This document shows positions 1 to 5,307 of a stretch of DNA of 5,307 bases, piece by piece. The position numbers and the translations under genes were made by a program. The stretch is taken from positions 1 through 5,307 of the forward strand of contig JAOASV010000299.1 of assembly GCA_030158535.1 (NCBI GenBank), in the 5' to 3' direction. Under the pieces are notes generated by a model. The model was not told where the DNA came from. It made no database searches and worked only from the letters and a program-made list of their open reading frames with translations. Numbering within the stretch: the first letter of the stretch is position 1; every line of letters begins with the position of its first letter. Origin of the DNA: Sediminibacterium sp. (GTDB lineage: Bacteria > Bacteroidota > Bacteroidia > Chitinophagales > Chitinophagaceae).

Positions 1-227
1 GTCTTGATGTACATGATCTTGGCACAAGAACAGCGCCTATACAAGCAGGCATGGTATTTACCATTGAGCCAGGCATTTACATCGAAGAAGAAAAAATGGG
101 TATTCGTATCGAAAATAATTTTTGGATTACAAAAACGGGAAATATAGATCTTATGAAAAATATTCCCATCACGGTAGAAGAAATTGAATCATTTATGAAG
201 TCAACTTCTGCCAAAAGAAAGAAATAA
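1..227 (+). CDS. Xaa-Pro aminopeptidase (aminopeptidase P, M24B family), 3' end only
   Basis: This is the C-terminal 74 residues of a dinuclear-metal aminopeptidase that removes an N-terminal residue preceding proline, normally in the cytoplasm. The frame is open from position 3 to TAA at 225-227; the 5' part lies outside the window. The fragment opens with LDVHDLGTR, followed by GMVFTIEPGIYI and GIRIEN, which are the last conserved blocks of the pita-bread fold. By comparison with E. coli PepP, fragment His4 matches catalytic His361, and Glu22 and Glu37 match metal ligands Glu383 and Glu406. The tail PITVEEIESFM is typical of the family, and the protein ends in a short basic stretch (AKRKK). 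The remaining metal ligands (two Asp and one His) would lie upstream. The next gene, pssA, starts 5 bp after the stop, which suggests cotranscription. The family call is firm; exact substrate preference cannot be judged from the fragment. Confidence 0.92.
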   Translation, partial: LDVHDLGTRTAPIQAGMVFTIEPGIYIEEEKMGIRIENNFWITKTGNIDLMKNIPITVEEIESFMKSTSAKRKK

Positions 228-232
228 GTAGC

Positions 233-1009
233 ATGATAAAAAAGCAAATTCCCAATTTATTTACCTTACTAAATTTGTTTTTCGGATGCATAGCAGTTGT
301 GTATATCACAACGCCAGGCATCATAATTACAGCAGGCATTGAAGGTGAAAGTTTAATTGAAATACCCCAGCAAATTTATAGGGCAAGTCTATGTTTAGCA
401 CTTGCAGCCGTTGTAGATTATTTTGATGGATTTTTAGCAAGGCTATTGGATAGTTCATCTGAAATGGGCAAACAATTAGATTCATTAGCGGATCTTGTAA
501 GTTTTGGCGTAGCACCTTCTTTAATTGCGTATCAGTTTTTAAGGCTTTCAATAGCACAAGATATGGACGGGTTATCGGCGTCTTGGTTTCAGCTGCTGCC
601 CGTATTTATTTTACCATGTGCTGCCGCATACAGGCTAGCCAGGTTTAATATTTCGGCACCTTCTATTACTGGCTTTACAGGGGTTCCTGTGCCAGCGGTA
701 GGGCTGCTCTTTGCCTCTTTCCCCATTATTTATTGGTATGCGCCCATAGAACAGGCGGCTGTAACGGGCCTTTTACTCAATAAATGGTTTTGGTATGTGG
801 TGGTGCTCGGTTGCAGCTATTTAATGGTTTCAACACTTCCAATGATGGCTTTTAAGTTTAGTGCGATTTCGTTTAAAAAGCTACTTCCGCTGCTTATTTT
901 AGTGGCTATTGGACTTATTTCTGCGATTAGTTTTGGCTGGATCGCAGTTCCCATTGTTTTTATTGCTTATGTAGTTCTATCTTTGTCCCTCAAATATTGG
1001 TACGTATGA
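233..1009 (+). CDS. pssA: CDP-diacylglycerol--serine O-phosphatidyltransferase (phosphatidylserine synthase)
   Basis: This integral membrane enzyme joins CDP-diacylglycerol and L-serine to give phosphatidylserine and CMP, the entry step to phosphatidylethanolamine. The 258-residue protein carries the complete CDP-alcohol phosphatidyltransferase signature: D62-x2-D65-G66-x2-A69-R70-x8-G79-x3-D83-x3-D87, whose four Asp bind the divalent metals. The N-terminus (KKQIPNLFTLLNLFFGC) is typical of the PssA branch rather than PgsA. Hydrophobic segments lie near 10-27, 49-63, 90-110, 120-135, 145-168, 184-206, 213-234 and 236-256. It is longer than the Bacillus enzyme (about 177 residues), with an insertion at about 29-48 before the signature and extra C-terminal helices. 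The ATG at 233 follows the upstream peptidase stop by 5 bp, without a strong Shine-Dalgarno. The TGA overlaps the ATG of purS. Another CDP-alcohol transferase specificity is possible but less likely. Confidence 0.9.
   Translation: MIKKQIPNLFTLLNLFFGCIAVVYITTPGIIITAGIEGESLIEIPQQIYRASLCLALAAVVDYFDGFLARLLDSSSEMGKQLDSLADLVSFGVAPSLIAYQFLRLSIAQDMDGLSASWFQLLPVFILPCAAAYRLARFNISAPSITGFTGVPVPAVGLLFASFPIIYWYAPIEQAAVTGLLLNKWFWYVVVLGCSYLMVSTLPMMAFKFSAISFKKLLPLLILVAIGLISAISFGWIAVPIVFIAYVVLSLSLKYWYV
1006..1009 (+). promoter_or_regulatory. ATGA stop/start overlap coupling pssA to purS
   Basis: The four bases ATGA hold both the ATG of purS (1006-1008) and the TGA of pssA (1007-1009). Such overlaps usually mean translational coupling, where a terminating ribosome restarts on the next gene. 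No strong Shine-Dalgarno is visible just upstream within pssA, which fits coupling and also the weak Shine-Dalgarno use of Bacteroidota. The overlap is seen directly; the coupling is inferred. Confidence 0.75.
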
Positions 1010-1254
1010 TTTTCAATGTTCAGATTAAGGTAATGCCCTTAAAAGATTTATTAGATCCTCAAGGTAAAGCGGTTTTAAGTGGTCTTCACAATTTAGCGCT
1101 TACTGGTGTGCAGGATGTGCGTGTAGGTAAAAATATAAACTTACAAATCGAAGCAGATAGTAAAGAAGCGGCTACAGTAATTGCAGAAAACGCCAGTAAG
1201 CAATTGCTTGCAAATGCAGTGATGGAATATTTCGAAATTGAATTTTTAGCATAA
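1006..1254 (+). CDS. purS: Phosphoribosylformylglycinamidine synthase subunit PurS
   Basis: PurS is the small structural subunit that joins PurQ (glutaminase) to the small form of PurL, making the cytoplasmic enzyme for step 4 of de novo purine synthesis (FGAR to FGAM with ATP and glutamine). The 82-residue protein is about the usual length (B. subtilis PurS is 84). It shows the family pattern: a leading beta strand FNVQIKVMP, DPQG at 17-20, VRVGK at 38-42 and LLAN at 67-70. I chose the ATG at 1006, which overlaps the pssA stop as ATGA. A TTG at 997 would add only three residues, lies inside pssA and does not extend the conserved fold. The overlap suggests translational coupling to pssA. No purQ or purL is visible here. 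rsmI follows after 20 bp. Confidence 0.9.
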   Translation: MIFNVQIKVMPLKDLLDPQGKAVLSGLHNLALTGVQDVRVGKNINLQIEADSKEAATVIAENASKQLLANAVMEYFEIEFLA

Positions 1255-1274
1255 GTTGTATTAACCCCAAAGCC

Positions 1275-1940
1275 ATGCTATACCTGGTTCCTACACCACT
1301 TGGTAATTTAAAAGACATGACTTTTAGGGGTGTTGAAGTATTGCAATCGGTAGATGTTATTTTATGTGAAGACACCCGAACTTCTTCTAAATTACTTCAG
1401 TATTATCAAATACAAAAACCGTTATCTCCCTATCATCAGCACAATGAACACAAAATAGTTGAGCATTTGGTGGATCAGTTAAAAGGAGGTAAAACCTTTG
1501 CGCTCATTACGGATGCAGGTACCCCTGGTATTTCTGACCCCGCCTTTTTACTGGTTCGTGAATGCATTAAAGAAGGTGTTAAGGTAGAATGTTTGCCTGG
1601 AGCCACCGCTTTTGTGCCGGCACTTGTAAATAGCGGCATTCCTACCAACCGCTTTGTTTTTGAAGGTTTTTTGCCATTAAAAAAAGGGAGACAAACCATG
1701 TTAAAAGAATTAGCTGTTGAACCCCGCACCATCATTTTATATGAAAGTCCCATGCGGCTCGTAAAAACCCTCAAAGAGTTGGCAGTTTATTTTGGAGCAG
1801 ACCGGTTAGCTAGTGTGAGTAGAGAGCTTACCAAAATGTTTGAAGAAAATAAGCAGGGCACTTTACAAGATTTAGCGGTATACTTTGAGTCAAAATCGGT
1901 GAAAGGCGAAATTGTAATTGTAGTTGCTGGCGCCGAATAA
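1275..1940 (+). CDS. rsmI: 16S rRNA (cytidine(1402)-2'-O)-methyltransferase RsmI
   Basis: RsmI uses S-adenosylmethionine to 2'-O-methylate C1402 of 16S rRNA in the ribosomal P site, where RsmH adds the N4-methyl group. It belongs to the tetrapyrrole methylase fold family. The 221-residue protein shows the full run of motifs: PTPLGNLKD (6-14), CEDTR (31-35), YHQHNE (53-58), DAGTPGISDP (80-89), PGATA (108-112), YESPMRL (156-162), ELTKMFEE (184-191) and the closing strand GEIVIVVAG (211-219). It is clearly shorter than E. coli RsmI (286 residues) and lacks the C-terminal extension, as I recall for Bacteroidota versions. Met160 stands where the family usually has His in YESPHRL. The ATG at 1275 puts the first beta strand (LYLVPTPLG) directly at the N-terminus, as expected. 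It lies 20 bp after purS and 37 bp before the M1 peptidase gene, probably in the same operon. Confidence 0.95.
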   Translation: MLYLVPTPLGNLKDMTFRGVEVLQSVDVILCEDTRTSSKLLQYYQIQKPLSPYHQHNEHKIVEHLVDQLKGGKTFALITDAGTPGISDPAFLLVRECIKEGVKVECLPGATAFVPALVNSGIPTNRFVFEGFLPLKKGRQTMLKELAVEPRTIILYESPMRLVKTLKELAVYFGADRLASVSRELTKMFEENKQGTLQDLAVYFESKSVKGEIVIVVAGAE

Positions 1941-1977
1941 ATCCTTAATTTTATTGGTACACTTTAATTGAATAAAA
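1941..1977 (+). other. A/T-rich leader between rsmI and the M1 peptidase gene
   Basis: This 37-bp spacer is the longest intergenic gap in the window. It is strongly A/T-rich, ends in AATAAAA directly before the ATG and has no Shine-Dalgarno-like purine run. A/T-rich unstructured leaders are commonly used for initiation in Bacteroidota. I could not find a convincing -33 TTTG / -7 TAnnTTTG promoter pair or a GC-rich terminator hairpin, so whether the M1 gene is transcribed from the upstream operon remains open. Confidence 0.4.
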
Positions 1978-3846
1978 ATGAAAAAGATTTTATTGTTTGG
2001 TTTCGTATGTTTATTTGTGATGCATGCATCAAAGGTTGTTGCACAACCGGATCGTCCGCAACAGCGCATCAAGTATACCATTCAAGCAAATATGGATGTG
2101 GTGTCTAATAAAATTAATGGTACCGAAAAAATCGTATACACCAACAATTCTTCAGATACACTAAATAAGATATTTTTTCATACCTATTGGAACGCCTTTC
2201 AGCCAGGAAGCAGCATGGATATTAGAAGTAGAGAGCTTGGGCAAATTCAAATTAGACCTGCATCTAAAATGAGCGATGGTCTAGACTGGGATGCGCGTGT
2301 TAAAGACCGTATTAGTAAATTAACGCCTTCCGAAATTGGCTATCAGCATGTAAAGTATGTGAAAATTAATGGCGTGGCACAGTTACTAAAAGAACATGAA
2401 ACCATACTTGAAGTTGTTTTATCAAAACCCGTATTGCCAAAATCGTCTGTGCAAATGGAAGTGTCTTTTGAAGCACAAGTACCCCTTCAAGTGAGAAGAA
2501 GTGGGAGAGATAACAAAGAAGGAATAAGGTATAGCATGAGTCAGTGGTATCCTAAAGTAGCAGAATATGATTATCAAGGTTGGCATGCCAATCAGTACAT
2601 TGCTAGGGAATTTTATGGCGTATGGGGTGATTTTGATGTAAACATTACCATTGATAAAAATTATTTTATTGCAGCAGGCGGCGATTTACAAAACCCACAA
2701 GAAATTGGCATGGGTTACGAAACGACTGGTTCGAAAGTTACAGCTGCTGTAGGTGCAACAAAAACATGGAAATGGCAGGCTTACAATGTACACGATTTTA
2801 TGTGGGCTGCAGATCCTACGTATAAAATGATTACGCGTAAACCAGCAGGCGGTGGGCCACTTATTCGAGTGGTATACAAAGCTGTAGACTCTTTAGAAAA
2901 CAATTGGCAAAAAATGGCTGATGTGGTTAACAATGCTTATCCCATCATTGCAAAAACATTTGGTGCATATCCTTACAAAACTTACACCTTTATTCAGGGG
3001 GGCGATGGTGGTATGGAATACCCAATGGGTACTTTAATTAAGAGTGCTAGTGTTGGAACTGCCATTCATGAATGGATGCATACCTGGTATCAAATGCTAA
3101 TGGGTTCTAACGAATCGTTGTATCCATGGATGGATGAAGGCTTTACTGATTACGCAAGCACGCGCGTACTCGCGGAACTCAATGGTAGCAAGGGTTTTCC
3201 ATTTGAAGGATCTTACAGAAGTTATATTAATTTAACTAAAAGCCCATTTGATGAGCCAGCAAGTACGCATTCGGATCATTACAATACCAATTTAGCGTAT
3301 AGTACTTCTGCCTATAGTAAAGGTGCTGTGTTTATGAGTCAGTTGGGTTATGTGATTGGTGACTCTGTTAGAGATCAAGTATTATTAGATTATTACAATG
3401 CTTGGCGTTTTAAACATCCCAATCCCAATGATTTTATTAGAGTTGCCGAAAAAAGAAGTGGATTAGAACTTGATTGGTATAAAGAATACTGGATCAATTC
3501 TACTAAAACAATTGACTACGCTGTTGGCGATATCAATCTTATTCAGGATAAAACAAGTATTACTATTAAACGCGTTGGTAAATTACCAATGCCTATTGAT
3601 GTGTTGGTTACCTATAAAGATGGTTCTCAAGAAATGCATTATGTTCCACTTAATTTGCAGTTTGGTGAAAAGCCAACTGAAAATAATATTCCAAGAACAG
3701 TGCATGCAGCATGGAAATGGGTAGACCCTGTTTATCAAGTTGCTATTTCAAAATCTATTAAAGACATCAAGTCTATAGAAATTGATCCATCGTTAAGATT
3801 GGCGGACGTAAATAGAAGTAATAATAAATTGGTAATTCCGGATTAG
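1978..3846 (+). CDS. Secreted M1 family zinc metallopeptidase (gluzincin aminopeptidase)
   Basis: This is a zinc-dependent peptidase of family M1, which typically removes N-terminal residues from peptides. The 622-residue product begins with a Sec-type signal peptide (KK, a hydrophobic core to about residue 17, probable cleavage after VVA at 20-22), so it should act in the periplasm or outside. An N-terminal beta domain (about 30-260) precedes the catalytic domain. The zinc site is complete: H364-E365-W-M-H368, then 18 residues to E387 in WMDEGF. The substrate-anchoring GxMEN-type motif is GGMEY at 344-348. Y446 in YSKGA is the likely transition-state tyrosine. A small beta domain (about 510-610) closes the protein. 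No long helical ERAP1-type C-terminal domain and no type IX secretion tail are seen. The ATG at 1978 follows an A/T-rich leader lacking a Shine-Dalgarno. Its TAG interlocks with the stop of the opposing MFS gene. Family is certain; natural substrate is unknown. Confidence 0.93.
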   Translation: MKKILLFGFVCLFVMHASKVVAQPDRPQQRIKYTIQANMDVVSNKINGTEKIVYTNNSSDTLNKIFFHTYWNAFQPGSSMDIRSRELGQIQIRPASKMSDGLDWDARVKDRISKLTPSEIGYQHVKYVKINGVAQLLKEHETILEVVLSKPVLPKSSVQMEVSFEAQVPLQVRRSGRDNKEGIRYSMSQWYPKVAEYDYQGWHANQYIAREFYGVWGDFDVNITIDKNYFIAAGGDLQNPQEIGMGYETTGSKVTAAVGATKTWKWQAYNVHDFMWAADPTYKMITRKPAGGGPLIRVVYKAVDSLENNWQKMADVVNNAYPIIAKTFGAYPYKTYTFIQGGDGGMEYPMGTLIKSASVGTAIHEWMHTWYQMLMGSNESLYPWMDEGFTDYASTRVLAELNGSKGFPFEGSYRSYINLTKSPFDEPASTHSDHYNTNLAYSTSAYSKGAVFMSQLGYVIGDSVRDQVLLDYYNAWRFKHPNPNDFIRVAEKRSGLELDWYKEYWINSTKTIDYAVGDINLIQDKTSITIKRVGKLPMPIDVLVTYKDGSQEMHYVPLNLQFGEKPTENNIPRTVHAAWKWVDPVYQVAISKSIKDIKSIEIDPSLRLADVNRSNNKLVIPD

Positions 3847-5102
3847 TATTCCATTTCTTTTAATGTGGGTGCTTTAAACCAAGTGATAACCACCACTAGG
3901 AGTGTCATACATCCACCAAAAACAACACTAGGCACTACGCCCATCATTTTAGCAGCAACGCCACTTTCAAATTGGCCAAATTCATTGCTGCTATTAATAA
4001 ACATAGAATTTACACTCATCACGCGCCCGCGCATATTGTCGGGCGTTTTGAGTTGTAATATGGTGCCTCTAATAACCACGCTAATGCCATCTACAATACC
4101 GCTTATGAGTAGCACGGCAAAAGTGAGCCAGAATAATTTGGATAGGGCAAATACAATAATGCAAATTCCAAAAATAGCCACCGATATGAGTAGTTTTTTT
4201 CCTTGCGCTTTTTTTAATGGAAATGCGGTGAGTAATACAATTACAATCACCGATCCTATATCGGATGCAGCGTTAAGCCATCCAAATCCAATGGGCCCCA
4301 CTTTTAAAATATCTTTTGCAAAAACTGGAATCATAGCAACGGCGCCACCAAATAAAACAGCAAACAAATCGAGTGTTAATGCGCCAAATAATTCTTTGGT
4401 TTGATATACGTACCTAAGCCCTTCTTTTACACTCTCTAATGTTTTTTTCTCGCCAGGTTCATTTAGTGAAGGCTTTGGCTTCAGCTGGTACATAAATAAA
4501 TAACCAGCAAATACAAGTGTACAAATGATGGCTAATGATCCCGTGTTACCTAGTAGGGCAATTAAAAATCCAACAATCGCATGGCCTGTAACGGACGCGC
4601 CTAGCCAAACGCCCTGTCCCCAAGTAGTAGCGTTTTGAATGGTTTTTTTAGGCACAATGGCAGAGAGTATAGTTCCAAATGTAGGCCCTGTAAAGGATCT
4701 AAAAACGCCTGTAAAAAATATAGCGATATAAATACTAAATGCAATCCAGTGTTTACTTAACTGACCAGCCGTAAAGCTGGTTGATAATAGTAATAAAAAT
4801 ACGGCGCAAGTAAAATAAAGTGCCACCCCTGTAAGTAAGAGTTTTCTTTTTTCACTGATATCAATAATATGTCCTGCATAAAGTGATAAAGAAACTGCGG
4901 GTATTACTTCTGATAAACCAATCAGTCCAATAGCAAAGGGTTCGTTGGTAAGTTCGTAAATCCACCAACCAACAAGTGTACCCATCATACGAAGCCCCAT
5001 GATAAACAAGAATCTTCCAAACATGAGATGCCTAAATTCGGCAATCCGCATGGCTTCAAACGGATCATGTTTTGTTAGGGTAGAAGAAGCGTCTTTTTGC
5101 AT
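3843..5102 (-). CDS. MFS transporter, EntS/MFS_3-like
   Basis: This is a major facilitator superfamily membrane protein of 419 residues, the normal length for a 12-helix transporter. Hydrophobic segments are seen near 29-50, 57-78, 88-109, 118-138, 164-184, 188-206, 240-262, 272-293, 303-321, 323-345 and 386-408, with a twelfth less distinct near 363-383. A charged cytoplasmic loop at about 207-238 separates the two halves. The loop 2-3 motif A is degenerate (GHIIDISEKRK, 78-87, against the usual GxLaDrxGrr). The segment KTPDNMRGRVMSVNSMF (352-368) resembles the conserved TPDxxRGRV block of the MFS_3/enterobactin-exporter-like group, which suggests export of a small molecule; the substrate cannot be read from sequence. 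The ATG at 5102 is 16 bp downstream of the deoxynucleoside kinase stop, so the two genes are probably cotranscribed. Its TAA lies inside the end of the convergent M1 gene. Confidence 0.9.
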   Translation of the reverse strand: MQKDASSTLTKHDPFEAMRIAEFRHLMFGRFLFIMGLRMMGTLVGWWIYELTNEPFAIGLIGLSEVIPAVSLSLYAGHIIDISEKRKLLLTGVALYFTCAVFLLLLSTSFTAGQLSKHWIAFSIYIAIFFTGVFRSFTGPTFGTILSAIVPKKTIQNATTWGQGVWLGASVTGHAIVGFLIALLGNTGSLAIICTLVFAGYLFMYQLKPKPSLNEPGEKKTLESVKEGLRYVYQTKELFGALTLDLFAVLFGGAVAMIPVFAKDILKVGPIGFGWLNAASDIGSVIVIVLLTAFPLKKAQGKKLLISVAIFGICIIVFALSKLFWLTFAVLLISGIVDGISVVIRGTILQLKTPDNMRGRVMSVNSMFINSSNEFGQFESGVAAKMMGVVPSVVFGGCMTLLVVVITWFKAPTLKEMEY

Positions 5103-5118
5103 TTTGTGGGTCTAGCTG

Positions 5119-5307
5119 TTAGGGTAAATTAAAGTAGTGTTGTCCTTCTGGTAAATCTTTTTCGAGGGCATCTAACACCACTTGTACATGTTTATCGTTG
5201 CCAATAAAATCAGCGTTACTTGCGTCAATAAAAATGGTTTTAATATTGTGTTGTTTGATATAGCTGGTATAGGTTTCCTGTAAATTAAATAAGTAGTCGT
5301 CTTTAAT
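5119..5307 (-). CDS. Deoxynucleoside kinase (dNK family), C-terminal part only
   Basis: Reading leftward from the window edge, an open frame of 62 residues ends in TAA at 5119-5121. The fragment starts with IKDDYLFNLQETYTSYIK and continues to KTIFIDASNADFIGND, ending in HYFNLP. This matches the C-terminal region of bacterial deoxynucleoside kinases: YL..L...Y..(Y/W), then a beta strand ending in D before N.DFV.N. Such enzymes phosphorylate deoxyadenosine, deoxyguanosine or related nucleosides in the cytoplasmic salvage pathway. In Bacteroidota they are about 200-210 residues, so roughly two thirds of the protein, including the P-loop, is outside the window. The call rests on recalled family resemblance of a short fragment, and specificity cannot be assigned. 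The MFS gene follows 16 bp downstream. Confidence 0.72.
   Translation of the reverse strand: MKDDYLFNLQETYTSYIKQHNIKTIFIDASNADFIGNDKHVQVVLDALEKDLPEGQHYFNLP

Noticed and set aside
997..1005. Upstream TTG start for purS adding three residues
   Set aside because: The ATG at 1006 forms a standard ATGA overlap and begins at the conserved first strand; the extra residues lie in pssA coding sequence and add nothing recognisable.
1475..1774. 99-residue minus-strand open frame inside rsmI
   Set aside because: It is fully antisense to a gene with intact conserved motifs and has no family features of its own.
1879..1887. TATACTTTG in rsmI as a possible Bacteroidota -7 promoter element for the M1 gene
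   Set aside because: The spacing between TA and TTTG is three bases rather than two, no -33 TTTG stands at the right distance, and it lies in conserved coding sequence.
1949..1977. TTTTATT ... AATAAAA inverted repeat in the rsmI-M1 spacer
   Set aside because: The arms are seven A/T-only pairs separated by 15 bases, expected by chance in AT-rich DNA, and the structure would be unstable.
3470..3724. 84-residue plus-strand open frame inside the M1 gene in another frame
   Set aside because: It overlaps the conserved C-terminal part of the M1 protein and resembles no known protein; chance frame.
3833..3845. Inverted repeat TAAT-TCCGG-ATTA across the convergent stops as a bidirectional terminator
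   Set aside because: The stem is only four A/T pairs with no U-tract on either strand, too weak to terminate transcription.
3865..4404. 179-residue open frame on the plus strand, antisense to the MFS gene
   Set aside because: It is a shadow of the well-supported transporter frame: low-complexity Thr/Ile/Asn/Pro-rich composition, no recognisable domain and no independent leader.

Overview
The window looks like ordinary chromosomal DNA of a Bacteroidota bacterium. The AT-rich sequence, the A/T-rich leaders without clear Shine-Dalgarno motifs, a stand-alone PurS, a short RsmI without a C-terminal extension, a Bacteroidota-style deoxynucleoside kinase tail and an M1 peptidase with a GGMEYP motif all point that way. 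A Chitinophagaceae-like member is my best guess, from general resemblance only.

Left and centre (1-3846, plus strand): five genes are packed head to tail. They are the 3' end of an aminopeptidase P-type M24 peptidase, pssA (phosphatidylserine synthase), purS (small subunit of FGAM synthase), rsmI (16S rRNA 2'-O-methyltransferase) and a secreted M1 zinc metallopeptidase. The gaps are 5 bp, a 4-bp ATGA overlap, 20 bp and 37 bp, so the first four very likely form one transcription unit. The M1 gene may be its last member or may have its own promoter, which I could not identify.

Right (3843-5307, minus strand): a 12-TM-type MFS transporter lies 16 bp downstream of the 3' end of a deoxynucleoside kinase gene, so these two are probably cotranscribed leftward. 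The two convergent units meet with interlocked stop codons: TTAG on the plus strand holds TAG for the M1 gene and, read on the other strand, TAA for the MFS gene. There is no intergenic space and no visible intrinsic terminator.

The genes are mostly housekeeping: peptide turnover, phospholipid synthesis, de novo purine synthesis, ribosome modification and deoxynucleoside salvage. There is no gene-free stretch over 300 bp, and I saw no RNA gene, mobile element, CRISPR array or long repeat. I found no convincing undescribed system; the findings are modest, local oddities.
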